Source: an uncultured Collinsella sp.
GTDB lineage: Bacteria; Actinomycetota; Coriobacteriia; Coriobacteriales; Coriobacteriaceae
Assembly (NCBI GenBank): GCA_902478885.1
Contig: CABSMS010000051.1
Coordinates: 1-15,655 of the forward strand
Length of the DNA: 15,655 nt
Direction: 5' to 3'
The translations under genes were made by a program, and so were the position numbers. Shown here piece by piece: positions 1 to 7,151 of this stretch. The notes under the pieces were generated by a model, which made no database searches, was not told where the DNA came from, and worked only from the letters and a program-made list of their open reading frames with translations. Every line of letters begins with the position of its first letter. Positions within the stretch are counted from its first letter, which is position 1.

Positions 1-31
1 TCTCGGAAGGCACGTGCAGACCTTTCGTCAT
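1..31 (-). CDS. Possible start of a leftward gene, cut by the window edge
   Basis: Reading leftward from an ATG at 31-29 gives ten residues, MTKGLHVPSE, before the window ends. An AGGAGG sits immediately upstream (34-39 on the minus strand), but only two bases separate it from the ATG, which is unusually close. A candidate -10 (TATAAC) lies further upstream at 118-113. Too little is visible to recognise a family. The stretch could instead belong to a structured leader RNA, because it takes part in a long-range pairing with 74-83. Confidence 0.25.
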   Translation of the reverse strand, partial: MTKGLHVPSE

Positions 32-118
32 GGCCTCCTACCTTTCTTTCGGGCCTTTCGGCCGAATCTCTCAGCGCCCTTCCATAGCGGACGCTGCTTG
101 CTGACTGCTCTAGTTATA
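32..118 (-). promoter_or_regulatory. Candidate promoter and folded 5' leader of the leftward edge gene
   Basis: On the minus strand a -10-like TATAAC (118-113) would start a transcript near 106, leaving about 75 nt of leader. No good -35 is seen. The leader contains a GNRA-like hairpin (66-48, GGCC pairing around a GAAA loop). A longer-range stem can form between 83-74 and 13-5, nine pairs with one bulge and one G-U. That outer stem would enclose the Shine-Dalgarno and start codon. I could not match it to a riboswitch class I know. Confidence 0.25.
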
Positions 119-268
119 TCCAAATTCCACCCGCAATTCCACCTCGCCCCCGAACGGTCAACAAAGTGCGATGAACGGTATATCGCATGAGATTCCCCCA
201 TAATGTACTTCGGCGTTCTAAAGTAACTTTTCTAAGGTAAACGCTCTTTTTTCCTAAAAACTATTTGC

Positions 269-310
269 AATTGCATCTCTAAACTTTTGATTCAGAATTG
301 CATAGCTAAA
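269..310. repeat. Direct repeat AATTGCATnnCTAAA, two copies
   Basis: AATTGCATCTCTAAA (269-283) and AATTGCATAGCTAAA (296-310) match at 13 of 15 positions and are offset by 27 bp, just upstream of the TATATAAAT box at 322-330. The arrangement resembles a pair of regulator sites in front of a promoter, but no regulator can be named. Confidence 0.4.
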
Positions 311-523
311 TCGGTTTTATGTATATAAATGATGTTTGTTTACGTTTCCGCCTGCATTCAATGATATTCAGCTATCCATCATTCTTATTCACACTTACGT
401 ACCAGTTGAGTGAGGATATAGACCGCTTGCAGACGAGCAGGGCGTCAGTCCTATGACTTGTCAGCGTAAGAAGTAGGTAAAGATACCGTTCGCACAATAC
501 GTCCGTGCCACAAGTCGACTAAA

Positions 524-551
524 TTGAGACAATAGTGAATAGGGTTAGGCT
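524..551 (+). promoter_or_regulatory. Candidate ppk1 promoter
   Basis: TTGAGA (524-529), a 16-bp spacer, then TAGGCT (546-551). The -35 is good and the -10 matches at three positions only. It would start transcription near 558, inside the short hairpin that precedes ppk1. The TATA-rich stretch at 322-330 is an alternative more distant start. Confidence 0.3.
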
Positions 552-554
552 ACC

Positions 555-569
555 GTCCCCTGCGGGGAC
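555..569 (+). promoter_or_regulatory. Small GC hairpin in the ppk1 leader
   Basis: GTCCCC (555-560) pairs with GGGGAC (564-569) around a TGC loop. The right arm holds GGGGA, the only purine-rich stretch near a usable ribosome-binding distance (12 nt) from the first ATG at 581, so the hairpin could hide it. The in-frame ATG at 587 has only GGA at 575-577. The translation start signal of ppk1 is therefore weak. Confidence 0.35.
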
Positions 570-580
570 TGAACGGACAG

Positions 581-3160
581 ATGCATATGCCGAGCAAAAT
601 CGAAAAAAAGCAAGCCGCCGCAAAGCTGCGCAAACCGCCTCGCGACTTCTCGTACACGCAGAACCGAGAGCTCAGCTGGCTACGCTTTGACAACCGTGTG
701 CTTGACGAAGCCTTCGATGAGACCGTTCCGCTGTTCGAGCGTCTAAAGTTCGTGTCGATTTTCGAGTCTAACCTCGACGAGTTTCTCATGGTGCGCGTGG
801 GCGGCCTGTCCGATCTGGCAGAGCTCAAAAAGCAACCTGTCGACAACAAGAGCAATATGACCGCCTCCGAACAGGTCGATGCTGTCATGGCCGAAATGCC
901 CGGGCTCCTTACCCGTTGGGAGTCCATCTTTAAGAGCATCGAGGGCAAGCTCGACACCTTGGGCGTTCACCGCGCCCGCATCGATTCGCTTACGCCCGAG
1001 GAGCGCACCTTTGTAACCCGCTACTTCCAGGCCTACGTGTCGCCGGTCATCTCGCCGCTGGTCATCGATCCTCGCCACCCCTTCCCCAACCTACGCAATG
1101 GCGCGCTCTATCTGGCCTGTGGTCTGGACGGCGCCACCGACGAGGAGAGCCTGCTGGGCCTTATCGAGATTCCCGCCTCGATGAACCGCGTGGTCGAGAT
1201 CCCCTCGCCCACCGGCACCTACTCCTACATCTTGCTCGAGGACGTCATCCTCGCCTGCCTGGACAGCTGCTTTGGCTCCTATAAGCCGCTGGATCGTGCG
1301 CTGATCCGCGTCACCCGCAACGCCGACATCGATCCGGACGGCGAGGGCGTCGAAGAGGAAGAGGACTACCGCCAGCACATGAAGCGCATCCTCAAGAAGC
1401 GCCTGCGTCTGCAGCCGGTAGTGCTCGCGGTCTCGGGGTCGCTCGAGAAGGCAACGCTCAAGACCATCCGCAAGGCGCTCGAGCTTTCGCGCCGCTCTGT
1501 CTTTACCTGCGATATCCCGCTCGACCTGGGCTACGTCTTTGGCATTGAGGGCAAGATTCCCGAGCACCTGCGCAACGAGCTGCTCTTTACGCCGTTTAGG
1601 CCGCAGCCCAATCCCACCATCGACATGACCCGCTCCATCCGCGAGCAGGTGCTGCAGCACGACAAGCTGCTCTTTTATCCCTACGAGGCCATGAACCCCT
1701 TCCTGGATCTGGTGCACGAGGCCGCCTACGACCCCGAGTGCATCTCGCTGCGCATCACGCTCTACCGCGTGGCCAAGCAGAGCCGCTTGTGCGAGTCGCT
1801 GATCGATGCTGCCGAGAACGGCAAAGAGGTCACGGTGCTCATGGAACTTCGTGCCCGCTTTGACGAGCAGAACAACATCGAGTGGGCCGAGCGCCTGGAA
1901 GAGGCCGGCTGCACCGTCATCTATGGTTCCGAGGGCTTTAAATGCCACTCAAAGATCTGCCAGCTCACCTATCGCGAGGGCATGGCGCTAACGCGCCTCA
2001 CGCTTTTGGGCACCGGCAACTTTAACGAGAAGACGGCCAAACTCTACAGCGACTTTATGCTCATGACAGCCCATCCCGGCATCGGCGAGGACGCCAACCT
2101 GTTCTTCCGCAATCTGTCGCTGGGCAACCTGCGCGGCGACTACCGCTTCCTGGGTGTGGCGCCCGTCGGACTGAAACCGCTCATCATGCGCGGGCTTGAC
2201 CGCGAGATCCAGCGCGCCCTTGCCGGCGAGCCCGCCCGCGTGTTCTTTAAGCTCAACTCGCTGACCGACCGCGAGGTTATCGACAAGATCGCTGAGGCAT
2301 CGTGTGCCGGCGTGCGCGTAGACATGATCATCCGCGGCATCTCGTGCCTCAAGCCCGGTGTTCCGGGCAAGACCGAGAACGTGCATGTCCGCTCCATCGT
2401 CGGACGCTTTTTGGAGCACGCGCGCGTCTATGCTTTCGGCGTGGACTCGGACATGATTTACCTGAGCTCGGCAGACATGATGACGCGCAACACCGAGCAC
2501 CGCGTGGAGATTGCCTTCCCCGTGCTCGACCCCACCTGCCGCGCCCTAGTGCACGAGTACATGGGCATGCAGCTGCGCGACAACGTGAAGGCCCGCAGCC
2601 TCACGAGCGACGGCACCTGGGTCCCCGTGGAGCGTGCAGAGGGTGAGAAACCCTTCAACTCGCAGGAAGCCCTGCTGGAGCGTGCCTATCGCAACGCCGA
2701 GGCCGCCGCGCAGCAGCGCGCACAGGAGAAGGAACGTGTGGCCGAGGAGGCCATTCAGGCCGATGTTGAACACGGGGCAGCTGCCAAACCGGAAGCGGTT
2801 GCAGCTCCCCCGGTGAATGAGCCCGAGGCTGCCGCAGAGCCCGCCGTGGAGAAAGCGCCCGAGCCCGCTACTGCGACTCCGGAGCCCGCCGCCGAGGCAA
2901 AGCCCGCCCCTGCTCCTAAGCCGCAGCCGGCCACACCCAAGGTCCAAGAGGTCCAGGCGACCGTCATTGAGCCCGAGCCTGCACCTGCACCTCAGCCCGA
3001 TCCGCAGGTCATCAAGCCCGCACCCGAGACGAGCGCCCGTCGCGATAAGCCCGCCGGCAAGACCAAGGCCATCGAGCGCCATCGCCCCGGCCGCGTGCGC
3101 ATGGGCCTGGGTCTGATCGGCCTGGGTCTTAAGACGCTCATTACCGGCAAGACGAAATAG
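581..3160 (+). CDS. ppk1: Polyphosphate kinase 1 with a long Pro/Ala/Glu-rich C-terminal tail
   Basis: PPK1 reversibly transfers the gamma phosphate of ATP onto inorganic polyphosphate. The N-terminal domain opens with NRELSWLRFDNRVLDEA (about residue 29). The phosphohistidine loop reads FKCHSKI, with His456 the expected autophosphorylated residue. The second conserved histidine is His613 in GRFLEHARVYAF. The TGNFNEKTAKLYSDF block lies between them. The catalytic core ends near residue 690, the usual family length. The protein is 859 residues because of about 170 extra: a helical, charged stretch (about 695-730), a Pro/Ala/Glu-rich linker (about 730-820), and a basic glycine/leucine-rich end (about 838-859). 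This tail is not part of the known fold. ATG 581 and ATG 587 are both possible starts. The gene stands alone, closed by a strong terminator. Confidence 0.96.
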   Translation: MHMPSKIEKKQAAAKLRKPPRDFSYTQNRELSWLRFDNRVLDEAFDETVPLFERLKFVSIFESNLDEFLMVRVGGLSDLAELKKQPVDNKSNMTASEQVDAVMAEMPGLLTRWESIFKSIEGKLDTLGVHRARIDSLTPEERTFVTRYFQAYVSPVISPLVIDPRHPFPNLRNGALYLACGLDGATDEESLLGLIEIPASMNRVVEIPSPTGTYSYILLEDVILACLDSCFGSYKPLDRALIRVTRNADIDPDGEGVEEEEDYRQHMKRILKKRLRLQPVVLAVSGSLEKATLKTIRKALELSRRSVFTCDIPLDLGYVFGIEGKIPEHLRNELLFTPFRPQPNPTIDMTRSIREQVLQHDKLLFYPYEAMNPFLDLVHEAAYDPECISLRITLYRVAKQSRLCESLIDAAENGKEVTVLMELRARFDEQNNIEWAERLEEAGCTVIYGSEGFKCHSKICQLTYREGMALTRLTLLGTGNFNEKTAKLYSDFMLMTAHPGIGEDANLFFRNLSLGNLRGDYRFLGVAPVGLKPLIMRGLDREIQRALAGEPARVFFKLNSLTDREVIDKIAEASCAGVRVDMIIRGISCLKPGVPGKTENVHVRSIVGRFLEHARVYAFGVDSDMIYLSSADMMTRNTEHRVEIAFPVLDPTCRALVHEYMGMQLRDNVKARSLTSDGTWVPVERAEGEKPFNSQEALLERAYRNAEAAAQQRAQEKERVAEEAIQADVEHGAAAKPEAVAAPPVNEPEAAAEPAVEKAPEPATATPEPAAEAKPAPAPKPQPATPKVQEVQATVIEPEPAPAPQPDPQVIKPAPETSARRDKPAGKTKAIERHRPGRVRMGLGLIGLGLKTLITGKTK

Positions 3161-3162
3161 TC

Positions 3163-3188
3163 GTTTGTAGAAGCAGTTTGTAGAAGCG
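3163..3188 (+). repeat. 13-bp tandem duplication after ppk1
   Basis: GTTTGTAGAAGCA (3163-3175) is followed directly by GTTTGTAGAAGCG (3176-3188), 12 of 13 identical. The second copy runs into the left arm of the ppk1 terminator. It looks like a recent slippage duplication. Confidence 0.7.
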
Positions 3189-3227
3189 CCCCGCATTTGA
3201 GGAAAGCCTCGGATGCGGGGCGCTTTT
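3184..3227 (+). terminator. Strong intrinsic terminator of ppk1
   Basis: AAGCGCCCCGCAT (3184-3196) pairs perfectly with ATGCGGGGCGCTT (3213-3225). The stem continues inward through TTGAGG/CCTCGG (two G-U pairs) to an AAAG loop, about 19 pairs in all. TTTT at 3224-3227 follows. It isolates ppk1 from the methyltransferase gene 47 bp downstream. Confidence 0.85.
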
Positions 3228-3273
3228 CCCTGCTACCATGGTGCGAACAACAACGCGAATGACAGGCAGGAAT

Positions 3274-4587
3274 ATGAAGCTCACTATAGAATCGATGACC
3301 TACGGCGCCGACGGGCTGGCGCACGCCGACAACGGCAAGGCCGTCTTTGTGCAGGGCGCCGTGGCAGGCGACACCGTCGAGGCCGAGGTCGTACAGGACG
3401 GCAAGTCGTTCATGCGTGCCCGCACCACCGAGATTCTGGAGCCAAGCCCCGATCGCATTCAGTCTCCCTGCCCCTTCGTGGGCATCTGCGGCGGCTGCTC
3501 GTGGGGCAATCTCTCACGCACGGCACAGCTCGCCGCCAAGGAGCAAAATCTGCGCTCCACGCTCGAGCGTATCGGCAAGTTCAGCCCCGATCAAGTCGAT
3601 GAACTGGTGCAACCCATCCGCCACACCAAGGATGATTGGGGCTACCGCAATAAAATCGAACTCGAGCCGACCGTTGTAAACGGCCGCGTGCGTCTTGGCA
3701 TGCACGGTGTCGATCCTCGCAAGATCGTGACCGTCGATTCGTGCCCGTTGTTCGACAAACGCTTCCCCAAGGCACTCAAATCGGTCGTCGGCGCGCTCAA
3801 TTATCTGAGCGGCAGCCACGACCTGGGCCTTGAGCGCGTGGGCATTCGCGCCTCGCGTCGCACCAAGGCACTCGAGGTGGCGCTCTGGACGCCTACGGGC
3901 TCTTTCCCGCGCTCGCAAGTCTCGCGCGTGTTGGCAGACGCCGCGCACCCCACAAGTGTCGTACGCGTGATGAGCAAGGGCGAAAAGAAGGCCCGCCGTG
4001 TTTCCAAGGTCGAAATGCTCGCCGGAGAGGGCTCATGGACCGAGAATATCGCCGAGGGTCAGATGCGCTTGTCTGCCCCGTCTTTTTTCCAGGTCAACAC
4101 CAAGGGTGCCGAGATTTTGATCGAGCTTGTCATGGAAACGCTCGATCCGCAGGAAGACGAGCTTGCCGTGGACCTGTACTGCGGTGCCGGCACCTTTACC
4201 CTGCCGCTCGCCCGCCGCTGCGACTTTGTCGCTGCCGTCGAGGCCTACGGCCCCGCCGTGCGCGATCTACGCCGTAACCTGGAAATCAACAAGCTTGATA
4301 ACGTCGACGTCATCGGCGGAGACGCGGTGCGCGAGTTCCCCGACCAGGATGCCGACATCTTGGTGGTCGACCCGCCGCGCGCAGGCCTCGCCCCCGAGGC
4401 GATCGACCTTATCGCCAGCACGAGTGCCCGCGATGTCGCCTACGTGAGCTGCGACCCGGCCACCCTGGCGCGCGATCTCAAACGCTTTGTCGAAGAAGGC
4501 ACCTTCTCCCCCGTAAAGATCACGCCAGTCGATCTGTTCCCACAAACCTTCCACTGCGAGACCGTCGTCCACCTCAAGCGCAACTAG
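3274..4587 (+). CDS. rlmD: 23S rRNA (uracil-C5)-methyltransferase, RlmD/RumA family
   Basis: SAM-dependent enzyme placing a C5 methyl group on a uracil of RNA, most likely 23S rRNA. It opens with a TRAM domain (about residues 1-60). A four-cysteine iron-sulfur cluster follows: Cys66, Cys72, Cys75 (CPFVGICGGC) and Cys157 (DSCPLF). The SAM fold carries FFQVNTKGAE, DLYCGAGTFTLPLARR and VDPPRAG. The nucleophile is Cys393 in SCDPATLARD, and the general base is likely Glu429 in FHCETVVHL. At 437 residues it is of normal size. I chose ATG 3274 because GGCAGGAAT lies just before it and the TRAM domain begins there; ATG 3238 lies against the ppk1 terminator and lacks a ribosome site. The exact target uracil (RlmD- or RlmC-type) cannot be told from sequence. 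No terminator is evident after the gene. Confidence 0.9.
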   Translation: MKLTIESMTYGADGLAHADNGKAVFVQGAVAGDTVEAEVVQDGKSFMRARTTEILEPSPDRIQSPCPFVGICGGCSWGNLSRTAQLAAKEQNLRSTLERIGKFSPDQVDELVQPIRHTKDDWGYRNKIELEPTVVNGRVRLGMHGVDPRKIVTVDSCPLFDKRFPKALKSVVGALNYLSGSHDLGLERVGIRASRRTKALEVALWTPTGSFPRSQVSRVLADAAHPTSVVRVMSKGEKKARRVSKVEMLAGEGSWTENIAEGQMRLSAPSFFQVNTKGAEILIELVMETLDPQEDELAVDLYCGAGTFTLPLARRCDFVAAVEAYGPAVRDLRRNLEINKLDNVDVIGGDAVREFPDQDADILVVDPPRAGLAPEAIDLIASTSARDVAYVSCDPATLARDLKRFVEEGTFSPVKITPVDLFPQTFHCETVVHLKRN

Positions 4588-4628
4588 CCACTTAATCATT
4601 GCTCAGAAAAATCATTGGGAAATCGAGC

Positions 4629-4657
4629 GTGGCAAGCGGAGGTCTTCGGGGTATAAG
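4629..4657 (+). promoter_or_regulatory. Promoter for the DJ-1/Maf gene pair
   Basis: GTGGCA (4629-4634, four of six -35 matches), a 17-bp spacer and TATAAG (4652-4657, five of six -10 matches) would start transcription near 4664, about 30 nt before the DJ-1 start codon. Just upstream is a direct repeat AATCATTG (4594-4601 and 4610-4617, 16-bp offset) that could be a regulator site. Confidence 0.5.
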
Positions 4658-4693
4658 ACGGCTAATTGTATGCCGCCTATGAAAGGAACCCTC

Positions 4694-5236
4694 ATGCCCA
4701 GCGTTGCCGTTCTCGCCGCCGATGGCTTTGAAACTATTGAATGCTTGACCATGGTCGATGTCATGCGTCGCGGCGGCGTGCGTGCCACGCTCGTCTCGAT
4801 TATGCCCACGCGTGAGGTCGTAAGCTCGCTGCAGATCCCCGTGACCTGCGATGCACTCTTTGATGAGATCAACTTTGACGAGTACGACTGCGTCGTGCTG
4901 CCCGGCGGCCTGCCCGGTGCCACCAACTTGCGCGCAGATCAGCGCGTCTGCGACGTGGTCTGCGAGTTCGCCGCGACCAAGCACGTCGCCGCCATCTGCG
5001 CCGCCCCGTTTATCCTGGGCGAGCTCGACCTGCTCGAGGGGCACCATGCCACGTGCTTCCCTGGCTTTGAGAAAAGCTTCCCCGAGGGCGCCTATACCGG
5101 CGAGAAGGTTACGCAAGACGGCAACATCATCACCGCCAGCGGCATGGCCCAGTCGCTCCCCTTTGCGCTTGAACTGCTGCGCACGCTCGCCGGCGACAAG
5201 GCTGTCGAGAAGGTCGCCGAGGGCATCCAACTATGA
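4694..5236 (+). CDS. DJ-1/PfpI (ThiJ, YajL-like) family protein
   Basis: A 180-residue single-domain member of the DJ-1/PfpI superfamily. The reactive cysteine is Cys102 in AAICAAP, and Glu16 in GFETIECLTMVDVMRR aligns with the glutamate that tunes that cysteine in human DJ-1. VVLPGGLPGATNL (about 67-79) is the conserved strand and oxyanion region. Family members act in thiol stress, as deglycases or chaperones (debated) or as small hydrolases; which applies here is not visible. The start is ATG 4694, preceded by AAAGGA with a 6-nt spacer; an upstream in-frame ATG at 4670 lacks one. The stop overlaps the next start (ATGA at 5233-5236), so DJ-1 and Maf are very likely co-translated. Confidence 0.88.
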   Translation: MPSVAVLAADGFETIECLTMVDVMRRGGVRATLVSIMPTREVVSSLQIPVTCDALFDEINFDEYDCVVLPGGLPGATNLRADQRVCDVVCEFAATKHVAAICAAPFILGELDLLEGHHATCFPGFEKSFPEGAYTGEKVTQDGNIITASGMAQSLPFALELLRTLAGDKAVEKVAEGIQL

Positions 5237-5814
5237 TTTTGGCTTCGCAATCACCGCGCCGCATCGAGTTGATGCGCGAGGCAGGGTATGACATTCGCGT
5301 GATTCCCGCAGAAATCGACGAGACTCCCTTCGACGGCGAGGCCCCGCTCACACTTGTCGAGCGCTTGGCACGCGCCAAGGCGGCTGCCGTTGCTGCCGAG
5401 TATGCCGAGCCCAATGAGCTGACGGTCGCGGCCGACACCATCGTCACCTTTGACGGCAAGATTCTGGGCAAGCCGGCAACCGAGGACGAGGCGCGCACCA
5501 TGCTCCGTGAGCTTTCGGGCCGCACGCACCAGGTCGCAACCGGCGTCTGCATCGTTAAGGCAGGCGATACTGCCGCCCCGCATGCCGCCGAGAGCCTGTC
5601 GTTTGTCGATGTGACCGACGTGACGTTCTATGAGCTTACCGACGGGCAGATCGAGCACTACGTCACCTCTGGTGAGCCCATGGATAAGGCAGGCGCCTAC
5701 GGCATCCAGGGCACAGGCGGCCGCATGCTCGTGCACGATATTTCGGGCGACTTCTATAACGTGGTGGGCCTACCCATCGCCCGCGTCGCACGTACCATTC
5801 AAAAACTCTCGTAA
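5233..5814 (+). CDS. maf: Maf-family nucleoside triphosphate pyrophosphatase
   Basis: Maf enzymes hydrolyse non-standard or excess nucleotides (dTTP, UTP or modified pyrimidines, depending on subgroup) to monophosphates plus pyrophosphate. The 193-residue protein has the full set of motifs in order: ASQSPRR at 4-10, AADTIV with Asp68, GKILGKP at 75-81, SGRTHQVATGV at 95-105, GEPMDKAGAYGIQG at 147-160 and GDFYNVVGLPI at 172-182. The length is typical. It starts inside the DJ-1 stop (ATGA overlap), with GAGGG nine bases upstream. I read it as the YhdE-like (dTTP/UTP) type, but subgroup assignment is an inference. Pairing with a DJ-1 protein suggests a cell-cleaning operon. Confidence 0.93.
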   Translation: MILASQSPRRIELMREAGYDIRVIPAEIDETPFDGEAPLTLVERLARAKAAAVAAEYAEPNELTVAADTIVTFDGKILGKPATEDEARTMLRELSGRTHQVATGVCIVKAGDTAAPHAAESLSFVDVTDVTFYELTDGQIEHYVTSGEPMDKAGAYGIQGTGGRMLVHDISGDFYNVVGLPIARVARTIQKLS

Positions 5815-5822
5815 TTGCATCT

Positions 5823-5850
5823 GGCGCTGGGTATCCCCCAGCGCCTACAA
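5823..5850 (+). terminator. Probable terminator after maf
   Basis: GGCGCTGGG (5823-5831) pairs perfectly with CCCAGCGCC (5837-5845) around a five-base loop. The following tract is short and interrupted (TACAATTTT), so termination may be incomplete and allow read-through into the peptidase gene. Confidence 0.55.
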
Positions 5851-5915
5851 TTTTGGCGTACCGTGCGGATCCCGACCGGGCACAAGGCGCGGCGGAAAAC
5901 CGATAGGAGTTAAAC

Positions 5916-6917
5916 ATGGATACACTGCTCGAGGCCATTGACGTCTGCGATGTCGATGGCTTTTGCTTTGGCAACTATACGGACGAGGAGGCCGGCACCG
6001 GTTGCACCGTAATCGTGGCACCCGAGGGCGCCACCGGCGGCGTTGACGTACGCGGCGGTGCTCCAGCATCGCGCGAAACCGACCTGCTGCGACCTGAGAA
6101 CACCGTCGACAAGGTCCACGCCGTCTGCCTTTCGGGTGGATCGGCCTTTGGCCTCGAGGCTGCAAGCGGCGTCGCTCGCGAGCTTGAGAGCCGCGGCATT
6201 GGCCTTCCCGTCGGCCCCACGCAGGTGCCCATCGTGTGCTCCAGCTGTATCTTCGACCTTGCCTTTGGCGACCCCACCGTGCGCCCCGACATTGAGGCCG
6301 GCATCGCCGCCGTGCGCGAAGCACTCGACAACACCCCCACCAAGCTCGAACAGGGCAACGTAGGTGCCGGCACCGGCGCCACTGTAGGCAAGCTCATGGG
6401 CCCCGCCACCTGCATGAAGGCCGGCCTTGGCGCTGCCGCCGTGGCGCTCGGCCCCATCAAGGTGGGCGCCGTGGTCTCGGTCAACGCCTGCGGCAACGTT
6501 GTCGACCCCTTCACCGGCGAGTGGGTCGCCGGCATGCGCGCCGCAGCCGATAGTGACCAAATCGTCGACATGGAACTCGCAGCCTTTGCCGCCGCCGGAT
6601 CCATGCAGATGCCGCTCGACCGCACCAACACCACCATCAGCTGCATCGTCACCAACGTGGAACTCACTAAGGCACAAGCCACCAAGGTCTCCCAGATGGC
6701 CGCAGACGCCTACGCACACGCCATCCGTCCCACGCACACCACCAACGACGGCGACACCATCTACACCCTCGCCAGCGGCAAACTGGGCGCCCAGGCAAGC
6801 GCCGCCATTCCCCTAGACCTGCTGGGCATGCTCGCCGTAAGGACTTTGCAAACCGCCATCGTAAACGGAGCGAAATCCGCCAAAACCTCCCACGGAATCC
6901 CAGGTGCTGCGAAGTAA
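5916..6917 (+). CDS. P1 (S58, DmpA/NylC-type) self-cleaving amidase/peptidase
   Basis: 333 residues with the hallmarks of the P1/DmpA family: CLSGGSAFGLEAASGV (71-86), GNVGAGTGATVGK (147-159), KVGAVVSVNACG (182-193), and TNTTISCIVTNVELTKAQA (237-255) leading to HTTNDGDTIYTLASG. These enzymes are made as precursors and cut themselves to expose an N-terminal nucleophile. By analogy with NylC (cut between Asn266 and Thr267, leaving a short C-terminal subunit), the cut here should fall between Asn238 and Thr239, giving a 95-residue subunit; this is an inference. Known members act as aminopeptidases, beta-aminopeptidases or nylon-oligomer hydrolases; the substrate here is unknown. No signal peptide or membrane segment is seen. 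AGGAG (5905-5909) is six bases from the start. Inverted element A begins 12 bp after the stop. Confidence 0.9.
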   Translation: MDTLLEAIDVCDVDGFCFGNYTDEEAGTGCTVIVAPEGATGGVDVRGGAPASRETDLLRPENTVDKVHAVCLSGGSAFGLEAASGVARELESRGIGLPVGPTQVPIVCSSCIFDLAFGDPTVRPDIEAGIAAVREALDNTPTKLEQGNVGAGTGATVGKLMGPATCMKAGLGAAAVALGPIKVGAVVSVNACGNVVDPFTGEWVAGMRAAADSDQIVDMELAAFAAAGSMQMPLDRTNTTISCIVTNVELTKAQATKVSQMAADAYAHAIRPTHTTNDGDTIYTLASGKLGAQASAAIPLDLLGMLAVRTLQTAIVNGAKSAKTSHGIPGAAK

Positions 6918-6929
6918 TCTCACTCGACC

Positions 6930-7058
6930 GTCGGTCGGAGGCGGGCGGGCATTACGTTTGCTGCTCTACAGTCCTATGCAAGACGAAGGCCACATTAAGT
7001 GGCCTTCTTTGCATGCGGAACTCGCGACAAACGTAATGCCCGCCCGCCTCCGACCGAC
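6930..7058. repeat. Nested inverted-repeat element A
   Basis: Two perfectly complementary 31-bp arms (6930-6960 and 7028-7058) flank 67 bp. The arms begin GTCGGTCGGAGG and end ACGTTTG at the inner side. Inside is a second hairpin (6976-7014) joined by linkers of 15 and 13 nt. No transposase or coding potential is present. The perfect arm match is far beyond what a terminator needs. It shares its architecture with the element at 10716-10842 and a short core with the one at 7152-7229. Confidence 0.9.
6985..7010 (+). terminator. Inner terminator hairpin of element A
   Basis: GAAGGCCAC (6985-6993) pairs with GTGGCCTTC (6999-7007) around ATTAA and is followed by TTT, a classic terminator for the rightward peptidase gene. 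A lower ATGCAA/TTGCAT stem (6976-6981 and 7009-7014) extends it. Confidence 0.65.
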
Positions 7059-7063
7059 TAACA

Positions 7064-7147
7064 ACTAAGATTTTTTCAGCCCAGGCCCCTGTGTACCGCG
7101 CGTCGAAGATCTTCAAATTCAGGCAGCCTGACAATCGATTCTTATAG
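7064..7147 (+). pseudogene. 3' remnant of a glycosyltransferase gene in rightward orientation
   Basis: Read rightward, 7088-7120 encodes PVYRASKIFKF, closely matching the C-terminus of the leftward glycosyltransferase next door (GLYRLASKIFKFN). At DNA level 16 bases (7106-7121) are identical to the inverse of 7267-7282. The frame continues through RQPDNRFL to a stop at 7145-7147. Nothing upstream in the frame resembles the rest of the protein, since element A begins there. It is best read as the tail of a deleted paralogous transferase that once faced the surviving one. Confidence 0.5.
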
Positions 7148-7151
7148 CAGA

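Larger units (their letters stand above)
119..580. other. 460-bp AT-rich non-coding control region upstream of ppk1
   Basis: No convincing gene is seen. Base composition is clearly more AT-rich than in the flanking genes, especially 200-350. It holds a 12-bp-spaced direct repeat AATTCCACC (123-131 and 135-143), a TATATAAAT box at 322-330, the AATTGCAT repeat pair listed separately, a small dyad AGTC/GACT (447-450 and 455-458), and a 6-bp CTTACG/CGTAAG pair (394-399 and 465-470). These could be operators for ppk1 or for the leftward edge gene; the sequence alone does not say which. Confidence 0.5.

Noticed and set aside
444..453. CAGTCCTATG near ppk1, also in element A (6969-6978)
   Set aside because: A single shared 10-mer in a window of this size is expected by chance, and no long arms surround the copy near ppk1.
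1091..1948. A 285-residue minus-strand frame inside ppk1
   Set aside because: The antisense of a well-supported polyphosphate kinase core.
3238..3273. An earlier ATG start (3238) for rlmD
   Set aside because: It sits directly behind the ppk1 terminator without a ribosome site; GGCAGG before ATG 3274 and the TRAM domain start fit better.
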